From assembly GCA_017934955.1 (NCBI GenBank), contig JAGBIO010000030.1, forward strand, positions 1 through 35,438: 35,438 nt of DNA. The letters run 5' to 3'. Under the pieces are notes generated by a model that saw only the letters and a list, made by a program, of their open reading frames with translations, was not told where the DNA came from and searched no databases. The translations under genes and the position numbers were made by a program. The DNA is from Clostridia bacterium (GTDB lineage Bacteria; Bacillota; Clostridia; TANB77; RGIG9151). Shown here piece after piece: positions 25,790 to 33,493 of the stretch (positions are counted from its first letter, which is position 1; every line of letters begins with the position of its first letter).

Positions 25790-25932
25790 TTACAATTCAG
25801 ACTCAAATTTATAGAGAAGGCACAAACAATGTAGGGACAGCATTCATGCTGTCCACAGAAAAGCAGGACAGCATAAATGCTGTCCGTACAAGGCTTTAAC
25901 GAAAATAATAAGTTGTTAAGTCTGATCAGCAA
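25790..25932. repeat. MITE-like element, word GGACAGCAT
   Basis: The left end GTTACAATTCAGACTCAA (25790) and a degraded right end (AAGTCTGATCAGCAAT) enclose palindromes at 25835-25854 and 25866-25885. It has the same plan as the 8313 element but without the internal insertion. It follows spoIIE directly. Confidence 0.8.
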
Positions 25933-25962
25933 TAAAAATAGTAAAAATTTCCTTTGTTTTTC

Positions 25963-26003
25963 TTGCAATTCTCTTTATTTTCTTATACTATAGTTAGTAT
26001 AAG
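25963..26003 (+). promoter_or_regulatory. SigA promoter overlapped by a perfect 9-bp inverted repeat
   Basis: TTGCAA (25963-25968) and TACTAT (25986-25991) are spaced by 17 bp. CTTATACTA (25982-25990), TAGT and TAGTATAAG (25995-26003) form an inverted repeat that covers the -10 box and start site. It is a good operator candidate. Confidence 0.65.
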
Positions 26004-26028
26004 AAAAAAGATGCAGGAGTTGAAGTTT

Positions 26029-26451
26029 GTGGAGAGAATTTTGGGAATTGATTACGGAGACAGCCGGACGGGGATTGCAGTGAGTGATTTGATGGGTTGG
26101 ACGGCACAGGGTGTTGAGACAATTACCTATAAGGGTGATTATAAATTGTTGCTGAAGCGGATTGAGGAACTGATTAAGGAGTATGACATTAAAAAGATTT
26201 TGATTGGCTATCCGAGAAATTTGAATGGTACGGTTGGTCCGAGAGCGACAAAAACAGAGGAATTTATCAAAATATTAATAGACAAATTCAATTTACCTGT
26301 GATAAAATGGGATGAGTGGTTGAGTACAGTTTCTGCACATCGGGATATGAATGAGATGGGTGTGAAGAATCGGAAGAAAAAAGGATTGGTAGATACGATT
26401 GCGGCGGTTCATATTTTACAGAATTATTTGGATTCGCTTGCAATGAAATAA
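26029..26451 (+). CDS. ruvX: RuvX/YqgF-family Holliday junction resolvase-like nuclease
   Basis: This 140-residue RNase H-fold protein carries the N-terminal ERILGIDYGDSRTGIAVSD with its metal-binding Asp, the middle IGYPRNLNGTVGPRA, and the C-terminal KGLVDTIAAVHILQNYL with the second acidic site. The family processes the 5' end of pre-16S rRNA and is called a putative Holliday junction resolvase. I choose the GTG at 26029 because AGGAG ends 9 nt upstream and the protein then starts like other family members; an ATG at 26011 is possible. It precedes yrzB, as in other Bacillota. Confidence 0.92.
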   Translation: MERILGIDYGDSRTGIAVSDLMGWTAQGVETITYKGDYKLLLKRIEELIKEYDIKKILIGYPRNLNGTVGPRATKTEEFIKILIDKFNLPVIKWDEWLSTVSAHRDMNEMGVKNRKKKGLVDTIAAVHILQNYLDSLAMK

Positions 26452-26494
26452 TTTGAAAATTTTGCCGGAAACGGCGTATAAGGGGGATAAAGAT

Positions 26495-26779
26495 ATGAGT
26501 GAAAAAGAATTGGAAAATGAAGAAATGGATGTTGTGGTATTAACGGATGACGAAGGAAACGACGTGGAATTTGAATGGTTGGATACTGTAGAATACAATG
26601 GAAATCAGTATATTGTTGTAATTCCGACCGATGACGATGCAGAGGATGTTGTGATTCTTCGAATGGAAAAGAACGATGAAGAAGAGACTTTTGTCGGTTT
26701 GGAAGATGAAAAAGAAGTAAATGAAGTTTTTGATGTTTTTAAGGAAAAAAACAAAGAAAATTATGAATTTATTGATTAA
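26495..26779 (+). CDS. yrzB: DUF1292 family protein (YrzB-like)
   Basis: This 94-residue acidic protein matches DUF1292: VVLTDDEGNDVEFEWLDTV, YIVVIPTD, and an acidic stretch with VVILRME. The function is unknown in general. AAGGGGGA precedes the ATG. In Bacillus the order ireB(yrzL)-ruvX(yrrK)-yrzB is conserved; here ireB lies downstream, separated by a spore-protein gene. Confidence 0.88.
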   Translation: MSEKELENEEMDVVVLTDDEGNDVEFEWLDTVEYNGNQYIVVIPTDDDAEDVVILRMEKNDEEETFVGLEDEKEVNEVFDVFKEKNKENYEFID

Positions 26780-26783
26780 TTGA

Positions 26784-26813
26784 GAATAAATTACCTCCGA
26801 AATGTGCATATTA
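26784..26813 (+). promoter_or_regulatory. SigG-like promoter for the spore protein gene
   Basis: GAATA (26784-26788) and CATATTA (26807-26813) are spaced by 18 bp and fit the forespore SigG pattern (TGAATA, 17-18 bp, CATACTA) with few mismatches. Confidence 0.6.
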
Positions 26814-26855
26814 ACTTTGTAACATATATATGTATTTTGCAGGAGGTGAGTTTTA

Positions 26856-27050
26856 ATGGCAAACAGAAAGAAATTGGTTCCGGAAGCAAATGCAGCATTG
26901 AACAACTTCAAATACGAAACTGCAAGTGAAATGGGACTTAACTTAAAGAAGGGCTATAATGGTGAAATTACAGCTAAACAAGCTGGTTCCATCGGTGGTG
27001 CTATGGTTAAGAAAATGATCCAGAAGGCACAACAGGATATGGCTAAGTAA
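26856..27050 (+). CDS. alpha/beta-type small acid-soluble spore protein
   Basis: This 64-residue protein belongs to the SASP alpha/beta family, which coats and protects spore DNA. Visible signatures are the N-terminal LVPEANAALNNFKYETASEMG, where the germination protease GPR normally cleaves at ET-AxE, and the C-terminal GGAMVKKMIQKAQ helix. AGGAGGTGAG precedes the ATG. Its likely SigG promoter means it is made late in the forespore, unlike its flanking housekeeping genes. Confidence 0.95.
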   Translation: MANRKKLVPEANAALNNFKYETASEMGLNLKKGYNGEITAKQAGSIGGAMVKKMIQKAQQDMAK

Positions 27051-27055
27051 TATAC

Positions 27056-27071
27056 GGACGCGCTTGCGTCC
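27056..27071. repeat. short palindrome, word GGACGCG
   Basis: GGACGCGCTTGCGTCC lies between the SASP gene and ireB, flanked by TAC and TGTAC. It appears to be a small G/C-rich member of the palindrome family. Confidence 0.6.
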
Positions 27072-27101
27072 TGTACATAAAGTTCATGGGAGCGTGATGA
27101 C

Positions 27102-27362
27102 ATGGATAACAATACGATTTTTATGAATTTGCAGGATTTGCAAAAGAAAGAGAAACATGAAAAAATTAAAAATATTATGAGAGAAGTGTATCAAGCGTTA
27201 AAGGAAAAGGGATATAATCCGATTAATCAACTTTGCGGTTATTTGATTTCTTCCGATCCGACGTACATAACAAATCATAATAATGCAAGAGCTTTGATTA
27301 CGCAAGTAGAGAGGGAAGATATCTTAGAGGCGATTACCGAGGAATATATTGAGTCAATGTAA
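27102..27362 (+). CDS. ireB: IreB/YrzL family regulatory phosphoprotein (UPF0297)
   Basis: This 86-residue protein matches UPF0297: VYQALKEKGYNPINQLCGYLISSDPTYITNHNNARALI is the family core. In Enterococcus IreB is a target of the PASTA Ser/Thr kinase IreK and affects cephalosporin resistance. The GGGAG site precedes the ATG. It is usually upstream of ruvX; here it is downstream of yrzB and the SASP gene. N-terminal Thr (NNTIF) is near where IreB is phosphorylated, but that is not proof of the same site. Confidence 0.9.
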   Translation: MDNNTIFMNLQDLQKKEKHEKIKNIMREVYQALKEKGYNPINQLCGYLISSDPTYITNHNNARALITQVEREDILEAITEEYIESM

Positions 27363-27374
27363 TTGATTTGGCAG

Positions 27375-27403
27375 TTGACGTGCCGTTATTTCTGTGATAA
27401 AAT
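27375..27403 (+). promoter_or_regulatory. SigA promoter for tig
   Basis: TTGACG (27375-27380) and TAAAAT (27398-27403) are spaced by 17 bp, ~38 bp before the start codon. Confidence 0.75.
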
Positions 27404-27440
27404 TAACCGTAAAATGTAAAAATGAAAGGAAGTTTTATGA

Positions 27441-28886
27441 ATGAGTTCAAAAGTAGAAAAATTAGAAGCAAATAAGGTAAAACTTGAGATTACCGTGAGT
27501 GCAGAGGAGTTTAATGCCGCATTGGATAAGGCGTTCCGCCAAAATGCGTCTAAAATTAATATTCCGGGTTTCAGAAAGGGAAAAGCACCACGTAATGTCA
27601 TTGAAAAATATTACGGCGAAGGTATTATGTATGAAGATGCGTTTGATATCGTAGCACAACCTGCTTATGAAGCTGCAATTGATGAACATAAAGTAGTTCC
27701 TGTTGACAGACCTTCTGTTGATATTATTCAAATCGGAAAGGATCAGGATATGATCTTTACGGCAGAAGTTGTCGTAAGACCGGAAGTTACTTTGGGAGAT
27801 TACAAGGGAATTAGCGTTGTAAAGAAAGTACATAGTGTCGGTGAAGCAGAAGTAACCGCAGAATTAAATTCGATGAGAGAAAAGAATTCTCGCTTGGTTA
27901 CGGTAGAAGACAGAGAATTAAGAGACGGAGATATTTCGAATATTGATTTTGAAGGATTCGTTGACGGAGTTGCTTTTGAAGGCGGAAAAGGAGAAGGTTT
28001 CGATTTAACCATCGGCAGCGGTCAATTTATTCCGGGTTTTGAAGAACAATTAATCGGAATGAAGTTAAATGAGACAAGAGAAATTAACGTACAATTCCCG
28101 GACGAATATCATTCTGCTGATTTAGCCGGAAAAATGTCTATGTTCCGCGTTACATTAAATTCGATTAAGTATAAAGAATTGCCGGAATTAGATGACGAAT
28201 TTGCCAAGGATGTAAGTGATTTCGATACATTGGAAGAATTAAAGGCTGATATCGTAAAGAAAATCAGCGATCGTAACGAGAAGAATATGAAACTTCAAGT
28301 AGAAGACGATGCAATTAAAACGGCAGCAAAGAATGCTACTATCGATATTCCGGAAGTTATGATTGAACATGAAATCGATCATGTCGTACAAGAATACAAC
28401 TGGAGACTTCAAATGCAGGGGATGAACCTTGATACTTACTTAAAGATGATGAACATGGATATGCATGCATTAAGAGAGCAATTCAAGCCTGCCGCAGAAG
28501 AGAGAGTAAGAGTTCAGTTGACTCTTGATAAGATTGCGGAAGTTGAGAAGATCGAAGTAACGAAGGAAGATATTGATGCGAAGATTGAAGAAATGGCTGC
28601 AAACTACGGAGAAAAAGCAGATATGTTCCGTAACAGCTTAAAGCCGGAAGATATTAACTATTTCGAAGGTGAATTAAAAGTTCAAAAAATTGCGGAATTC
28701 TTGGTTTCTAATGCGAAAGTAACCGAAGAAGCTTGTGATTGTCATGATCACGAAGAGAAGCCGGCTAAGAAAACAACGAAGAAGACGACAAAGAAAGCTG
28801 CAGAAGAAGTTTTTGAGGAAGTTACTGAAGAAGCTCCAAAGAAGAGAACAAGAAAGACAACAAAGAAAGAAGAGACAGCTGAATAA
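27441..28886 (+). CDS. tig: trigger factor (ribosome-associated chaperone)
   Basis: This 481-residue peptidyl-prolyl isomerase binds nascent chains at the ribosome exit. The ribosome-binding signature GFRKGKAPR is at 43-51. An FKBP-like domain follows (about 150-245), then the helical chaperone domain. The last ~50 residues form a tail not usual for the family: a CDCHDH cluster, then Lys/Thr/Glu-rich PAKKTTKKTTKKAAEE-type sequence. A second ATG at 27437 with better ribosome-site spacing opens an out-of-frame 12-codon ORF overlapping the start. Together with clpP and clpX it forms the common tig-clpP-clpX cluster. Confidence 0.95.
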   Translation: MSSKVEKLEANKVKLEITVSAEEFNAALDKAFRQNASKINIPGFRKGKAPRNVIEKYYGEGIMYEDAFDIVAQPAYEAAIDEHKVVPVDRPSVDIIQIGKDQDMIFTAEVVVRPEVTLGDYKGISVVKKVHSVGEAEVTAELNSMREKNSRLVTVEDRELRDGDISNIDFEGFVDGVAFEGGKGEGFDLTIGSGQFIPGFEEQLIGMKLNETREINVQFPDEYHSADLAGKMSMFRVTLNSIKYKELPELDDEFAKDVSDFDTLEELKADIVKKISDRNEKNMKLQVEDDAIKTAAKNATIDIPEVMIEHEIDHVVQEYNWRLQMQGMNLDTYLKMMNMDMHALREQFKPAAEERVRVQLTLDKIAEVEKIEVTKEDIDAKIEEMAANYGEKADMFRNSLKPEDINYFEGELKVQKIAEFLVSNAKVTEEACDCHDHEEKPAKKTTKKTTKKAAEEVFEEVTEEAPKKRTRKTTKKEETAE

Positions 28887-28892
28887 AATGAA

Positions 28893-28918
28893 AGGCGGGT
28901 TTTTCCCGCCTAATTTTT
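28893..28918 (+). terminator. Rho-independent terminator after tig
   Basis: AGGCGGG and CCCGCCT pair around a T loop and are followed by AATTTTT. Confidence 0.8.
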
Positions 28919-28959
28919 AACGATATAGTACTAATTTTATGATGTTTCTAACTTTGTAG

Positions 28960-29017
28960 GGACACAATTTATTGTGTCCACGTCAGAAATTAGAAGCGGA
29001 CACAATAAATTGTGTCC
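28960..29017. repeat. pair of palindromes, word GGACACAAT
   Basis: Palindromes at 28960-28979 and 28998-29017 are flanked by GTA and CTAC in inverted orientation, forming one larger inverted repeat. The outer GTTAC ends are not evident. Confidence 0.8.
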
Positions 29018-29073
29018 CTACAATGACCTGATATTAAAAGAGATGATAGTGAAAGAACAAAGGAGGAAAAACA

Positions 29074-29658
29074 ATGGATATGAATATGAATTTGGTGCCT
29101 TATGTTGTGGAACAGACCAGCAGAGGCGAGAGATCTTATGATATTTTTTCGAGATTGTTAAAGGAAAGAATCATTTTTATCGGAGATGAAATCAATCAAG
29201 CGACATCCTCTTTGGTAGTTGCGCAGCTTTTATTCTTGGCAGCGGAAGATCCGGATAAGGACATTAACCTTTATATTAACAGCCCCGGAGGATCTGTAAC
29301 TGACGGTTTTGCAATTTTCGATACGATGAATCACATTAAACCGGATGTTTCCACTATCTGCGTAGGAATGGCAGCCAGCATGGGTGCGTTCTTACTTGCG
29401 GCCGGTGCGAAGGGAAAGAGATTTGCACTTCCGAACAGTGAAATTATGATTCACCAACCTTTGGGCGGTGCAAAAGGTCAAGCGACGGATATTCAAATTC
29501 AAGCAGAACAAATTTTGAAAATTAAGGAGAAACTCACAAAAATATTAAGTGAGAGAACCGGTCAGCCGATAGAGAGAGTGAAGGAAGATTGCGAAAGAGA
29601 CCATTATATGTCTGCCGAAGAAGCGAAGGAATACGGCTTGGTAGATGCTATTTTGTAA
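29074..29658 (+). CDS. clpP: ATP-dependent Clp protease proteolytic subunit
   Basis: This 194-residue serine protease forms the tetradecameric chamber of ClpXP and ClpCP. The catalytic triad is visible as S102 in GMAASMGA, H127 in MIHQPLGG and D176 in CERDHYMS. Length is standard. AAAGGAGG precedes the ATG. clpX starts 66 bp downstream, with no terminator between them. Confidence 0.97.
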   Translation: MDMNMNLVPYVVEQTSRGERSYDIFSRLLKERIIFIGDEINQATSSLVVAQLLFLAAEDPDKDINLYINSPGGSVTDGFAIFDTMNHIKPDVSTICVGMAASMGAFLLAAGAKGKRFALPNSEIMIHQPLGGAKGQATDIQIQAEQILKIKEKLTKILSERTGQPIERVKEDCERDHYMSAEEAKEYGLVDAIL

Positions 29659-29724
29659 TCGACGAAAACAGAAGAGAAACCTAAAGAATATGACTTCTAA
29701 GGTGATTGAGCGAGGTGTAAAGGA

Positions 29725-31014
29725 ATGCCGAAATATGAAGACAGAAAGCAAATTAAATGTTCCTTTTGCGGAAAGGCGCAAGAGCAGGTAAAAAGACTTG
29801 TTGCCGGTCCGGGCGTTTATATTTGTGATGAATGTGTTGCTCTATGCAACGAAATTATCGGTGAGGAATTTGAAGAGTTTTCCGCAATTCCGGAACTTAG
29901 TGAACTTCCGAAACCAAAAGAAATTTATGATATTTTGAGCCAGTATGTAATCGGACAGGAAAAAGCCAAAAAAGCGTTGGCTGTGGCGGTATATAACCAT
30001 TACAAAAGAATTAACGACGACGAGCCGGGAGATGTGGAACTTCAAAAGAGTAATATCTTAATGATTGGACCGACCGGGTCCGGTAAAACATTTTTAGCAC
30101 AAACTTTGGCAAGAATTTTAAATGTTCCGTTTGCGGTAGCAGATGCGACGACATTAACAGAGGCCGGTTATGTGGGAGAAGATGTGGAAAATATTCTGTT
30201 ACGTTTGATTCAAGCGGCAGATTACGATATTGAGCTTGCACAACGTGGAATTATTTATATCGATGAAATCGATAAAATTACTCGAAAAAGCGAAAATCCT
30301 TCTATTACAAGAGATGTCAGCGGTGAAGGCGTACAGCAGGCATTGCTGAAAATTTTGGAGGGAACGGTAGCTTCGGTACCTCCGCAAGGAGGAAGAAAGC
30401 ATCCGCATCAAGAGTTCCTGCAAATTAATACAAGCAATATCTTGTTTATTTGCGGCGGTGCATTTGACGGAATTGAAAAAATTATTATGGAACGTATCGG
30501 AAAGTATTCCATAGGATTTGGTAACGCGAGCGAAAGCAAGAAGGATTTGGAACTGAGCGAATTATTGGAACAGTTACAACCACAGGATTTGTTAAAATAC
30601 GGCTTAATTCCGGAATTTATCGGGCGTTTGCCGATTGTAGCGAAATTACATCCGTTAGATGAAAAGGCCCTTGTCGATATTTTGACAAAGCCGAAGAATG
30701 CTTTGGTAAAGCAATATGAGAAATTATTGGAATACGATGATGTGTTGGTAGAATTCGGAGAAGGCAGCTTAGAGGCGATTGCACAGAAGGCTTTAGAGAG
30801 AAAGACCGGTGCAAGGGGCTTAAGAGCGATTTTGGAAGAAATTATGTTGGAGAATATGTATGAACTTCCTTCGATGAATAACGTGGAAAAATTGATTATT
30901 ACAAAGGATTGTATCTTAAACGGTGCAAAGCCGGAGTTGGTTTATAACGAAAATCGCGTTCCACTTAGAAAACCGAAGAAAACGGCACAAAAGCCGAATC
31001 AAAGATTAGCCTAA
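29725..31014 (+). CDS. clpX: Clp protease ATP-binding unfoldase ClpX
   Basis: This 429-residue AAA+ unfoldase delivers tagged proteins to ClpP. The N-terminal zinc-binding domain has C12, C15, C34 and C37. Walker A is GPTGSGKT (115-122) and Walker B ends in DEID (180-183). GRKHPHQEF includes the RKH loop. The IGF loop that docks on ClpP is seen in KYSIGFGNA. All key parts are intact. The ribosome site is weak (GCGAGGTG), and the gene is probably co-transcribed with clpP. Confidence 0.97.
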   Translation: MPKYEDRKQIKCSFCGKAQEQVKRLVAGPGVYICDECVALCNEIIGEEFEEFSAIPELSELPKPKEIYDILSQYVIGQEKAKKALAVAVYNHYKRINDDEPGDVELQKSNILMIGPTGSGKTFLAQTLARILNVPFAVADATTLTEAGYVGEDVENILLRLIQAADYDIELAQRGIIYIDEIDKITRKSENPSITRDVSGEGVQQALLKILEGTVASVPPQGGRKHPHQEFLQINTSNILFICGGAFDGIEKIIMERIGKYSIGFGNASESKKDLELSELLEQLQPQDLLKYGLIPEFIGRLPIVAKLHPLDEKALVDILTKPKNALVKQYEKLLEYDDVLVEFGEGSLEAIAQKALERKTGARGLRAILEEIMLENMYELPSMNNVEKLIITKDCILNGAKPELVYNENRVPLRKPKKTAQKPNQRLA

Positions 31015-31040
31015 AAAGAGCCCGTAAGGGCTCTTTTTGT
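31013..31040 (+). terminator. Rho-independent terminator after clpX
   Basis: AAAAAGAGCCC and GGGCTCTTTTT form an 11-bp stem with a GTAA loop. Confidence 0.9.
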
Positions 31041-31044
31041 TATA

Positions 31045-31288
31045 GTTCATACTCAATGTCATTAAGTTAAGAATTGAATTATTAAACTCTACCTAAATAA
31101 AGGCAGAAACTTGTTGTAGGGACACCATTCATGGTGTCCAAGGAATAGGCAGAATAACATTCATTTCCTCTAAAGAAATATACGTAGAGTTAGGACAGCA
31201 TAAATGCTGTCCCTACAAACAATTAGAAATAAAAAATACCAGGGAAATGAATTAGATAAGTTCTAAACTTTATGACATTGAGTAGAAC
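31045..31288. repeat. MITE-like element with two different palindrome words
   Basis: The ends GTTCATACTCAATGTCAT (31045) and ATGACATTGAGTAGAAC (31272-31288) are inverted. Inside are GGACACCATTCATGGTGTCC (31120-31139) and GGACAGCATAAATGCTGTCC (31193-31212). The left interior matches the element at 11397 over ~70 bp. This full-length copy mixes words. Confidence 0.8.
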
Positions 31289-31323
31289 AGCAATCTCTTT
31301 TTTCAACTTTAACAAAAGATATA

Positions 31324-31352
31324 TTGACTCAAACGAAAATATGGAATAAAAT
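31324..31352 (+). promoter_or_regulatory. SigA promoter for the toxin-antitoxin operon
   Basis: TTGACT (31324-31329) and TAAAAT (31347-31352) are spaced by 17 bp. Confidence 0.65.
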
Positions 31353-31407
31353 GTAATTTAGAAGGACCGGGAAAGAGAAGGAAATTGTTGCATGAAAAAG
31401 AACAAAA

Positions 31408-31518
31408 GTGTAAATCTAAAAATCAAAGATTTTTGATTTACACATGTTGCCCCACGGGCAACAACACTATGGTACTTTCGTTGTTGTATAGGCAAAATCT
31501 TCGATTTTTCCTATACAA
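31408..31518 (+). repeat. three consecutive long hairpins in the antitoxin leader or 5' coding part
   Basis: Hairpin 1 (31408-31443): GTGTAAATC/GATTTACAC plus inner AAAAATC/GATTTTT. Hairpin 2 (31446-31462): GTTGCCC/GGGCAAC. Hairpin 3 (31484-31518): TTGTATAGG/CCTATACAA plus inner AAAATC/GATTTT. They lie between the promoter and the likely antitoxin start. Confidence 0.75.
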
Positions 31519-31609
31519 TAAAAAGATTGAAACAGATGATTTGTTTGCGGAAATAGCGTATAATAGTAGTAGTCGTATTCATGAAATTTTTGATGAAAAG
31601 GTGATTACT

Positions 31610-31891
31610 ATGGATAACAGTGTTTTGACGTGTTTTTTTTCAAAATTGCCGGATTTTTATAAATATGCTCCTAAAGAGATGTTAGAGACTTTTTGTGATG
31701 AGTTTGTTGCTCAATTTACGGATATTTTAAAAAATTATGATGAAGAAAAAATGCTTTGCTTGCTTGATGAATGGTTTGATACAGTTGATATATACAGTAA
31801 TTCTGAACTTACCGAAAGACTTCAGAATATTGATTCAGAAATTGAGAAAGGATTATATTCTGAATGGAATTCGAAGGAACATATCGGTTAA
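31610..31891 (+). CDS. probable antitoxin of a type II toxin-antitoxin pair
   Basis: This 93-residue protein (from ATG 31610, after AAAAGGTGAT) is not matched to a named antitoxin family. It is acidic and mostly helical in appearance, and its end overlaps the toxin gene by 28 bp, a common antitoxin-toxin layout. The same frame stays open back to a TTG at 31385, through the three hairpins, but that N-terminal part (residues ~10-47 of the long form) is encoded by hairpin sequence and does not look like natural protein. An ATG at 31392 in another frame opens MKKNKSVNLKIKDF and stops inside hairpin 1, so an older antitoxin start may have been interrupted. Confidence 0.65.
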   Translation: MDNSVLTCFFSKLPDFYKYAPKEMLETFCDEFVAQFTDILKNYDEEKMLCLLDEWFDTVDIYSNSELTERLQNIDSEIEKGLYSEWNSKEHIG

Positions 31892-32142
31892 TAGAGCATA
31901 AGAGGGCGATAAAGTTTTTGAAAAATCAGTCAGCTGATTTTCAAGAGAGAGTTTTCAAAGCCTATCAAGAAATTTTGGAAAATCCTTTTTCGAATCGAAA
32001 CAGTATTCCGTTAAAAGGAATTGCAAATCGATATAGAAAGAAAATAGGAGATTTTAGAATAATATATGAAGTTAGAAAAAAAGAATTATTGATAGTAATT
32101 GTTGATATTGATTCGAGAGGGCAAGTATATAACCGAGTTTAG
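31864..32142 (+). CDS. RelE/ParE-superfamily toxin
   Basis: This 92-residue protein has the RelE-like pattern: N-terminal helices with RAIKFLKNQSADFQERV, then IPLKGIANRYRKKIGDFRIIYEV and a last strand LLIVIVDIDSRGQVYNRV. Such toxins cut mRNA at the ribosome (RelE) or poison gyrase (ParE). LKG, YR, GDFRIIYEV and the final Arg-rich part are the conserved elements. It has no good ribosome site of its own and is probably coupled to the upstream antitoxin, which it overlaps. Confidence 0.85.
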   Translation: MEFEGTYRLIEHKRAIKFLKNQSADFQERVFKAYQEILENPFSNRNSIPLKGIANRYRKKIGDFRIIYEVRKKELLIVIVDIDSRGQVYNRV

Positions 32143-32146
32143 TAAA

Positions 32147-32195
32147 TAAAAACGGAGAGTTGTTTCTGCTGATATAGAAACAATTCTCCGTTTTA
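32147..32195. terminator. bidirectional terminator between toxin and hflX
   Basis: A long inverted repeat, AAAACGGAGA-TTGTTTC and GAAACAATTCTCCGTTTT, lies between converging genes. Confidence 0.88.
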
Positions 32196-32196
32196 T

Positions 32197-33453
32197 CTAT
32201 ACTAAATATTCACAATACTTCTCTGCATCTTTTCCTTTACATTCTACTGTCATTTTGATGCCGTTTTCTAAATAGGCGACATCATAAACATGGGAATTTT
32301 CTCGAAAATATTGTTCTAAATTTCCTTGGGTAAAAGGAAAGAGAAATTCGCATTTTTTATAGTCTTGAAAAAGCATTTTTTCTATTTTTTCGGTTAATTC
32401 CGGAAGTCCTTTTTTAGACTTGGCGGAGATATAAAGCTCGTTATCGGAAGCCAAGTGATTTTGAATATCCGGTAAGTCGGTTTTGTTATAAACGATAATT
32501 TCCGGAACACTTTCTTCTACGCCGATTTCTTTTAATACTTGGTGCGTGATATCTTTTTGCTCGGTTAAATGCGGATTGGTAATATCGACAACGTGGAGGA
32601 GTAAGTCAGCTTCTTTTACTTCCTCTAAAGTCGAGCGGAAGGCTTTGATGAGGTAGTGCGGCAGATTGCTGACAAAGCCGACGGTATCGATGAGAAGGAA
32701 TTCTTTGTTATTTGGCAGTTTGATTCTTCTGGCGGAAGTTTCTAAGGTGGCGAACAACATATCACGTTCCAACACAAATTTGTTTTCTTGAGCAGAATAG
32801 GTCTCGAGAAAGCTGTTTAAGAGCGTGGATTTTCCCGAATTGGTGTAGCCGACAATGGCGACAATCGGGATTCCGTTTTTGGCTCTTTGCTTTCTTTGAT
32901 TTTGACGGACTGCCACCAGTTCGTTTAATTCTTTATTGCATAGTGCAATTCGCTTTTCGATTTTTCTGCGGTCGAGTTCTAATTTCTTTTCTCCCGAGCC
33001 ACGGTTAACCGTTCCGCCGGTACCTCCGCCGTATTGACGGCTTAAAGAAGCTCGTAAGCCGATTAGGCGTGGCATCATATATTTTAATTGAGCGATTTCT
33101 ACCTGAAGTTTTGCTTCTTTGGTTTGCGCTCTTCTTGAGAAGATTTCTAAAATTAAGTAAGTGCGGTCGATGACCTTGGTATCGAGAATATCTTCTAAAT
33201 TTCGAATTTGAGAAGGGGAGAGTTCGTCATTAAAAATAACGGTATCAATTTGCTTCTCTTTTATGATCTCTGCGATTTCTTCTGCCTTTCCGATTCCGAT
33301 ATAATGTGTCGCATTTTCACTTTCTAAATTTTGTGACATGGTTTGTACAATCTCGATGTCACAAGCGCCCGCAAGATTATTCAGTTCCTCCATCGAATAG
33401 TTAAAATGCGGGTTATTGTTGATATTAACGCCAACGGTAATTGCTTTTTCCAT
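32197..33453 (-). CDS. hflX: ribosome-associated GTPase HflX
   Basis: This 418-residue GTPase binds the 50S subunit and splits stalled or stress-arrested ribosomes. The N-terminal HflX domain contains YIGIGKAEEI and the Gly-rich RQYGGGTGGTVNRGSGEKKLE linker region. The GTPase motifs are G1 GYTNSGKST (202-210), switch I with MLFATLETS, G3 DTVGF (256-260) and G4 NKTD (about 323). AGGAGGTCATT precedes the ATG. The gene is convergent with the toxin gene. The patatin gene is 41 bp upstream on the same strand. Confidence 0.95.
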   Translation of the reverse strand: MEKAITVGVNINNNPHFNYSMEELNNLAGACDIEIVQTMSQNLESENATHYIGIGKAEEIAEIIKEKQIDTVIFNDELSPSQIRNLEDILDTKVIDRTYLILEIFSRRAQTKEAKLQVEIAQLKYMMPRLIGLRASLSRQYGGGTGGTVNRGSGEKKLELDRRKIEKRIALCNKELNELVAVRQNQRKQRAKNGIPIVAIVGYTNSGKSTLLNSFLETYSAQENKFVLERDMLFATLETSARRIKLPNNKEFLLIDTVGFVSNLPHYLIKAFRSTLEEVKEADLLLHVVDITNPHLTEQKDITHQVLKEIGVEESVPEIIVYNKTDLPDIQNHLASDNELYISAKSKKGLPELTEKIEKMLFQDYKKCEFLFPFTQGNLEQYFRENSHVYDVAYLENGIKMTVECKGKDAEKYCEYLV

Positions 33454-33493
33454 AATGACCTCCTAACTTTAGTTTATGTAAAATAGAAACAAA

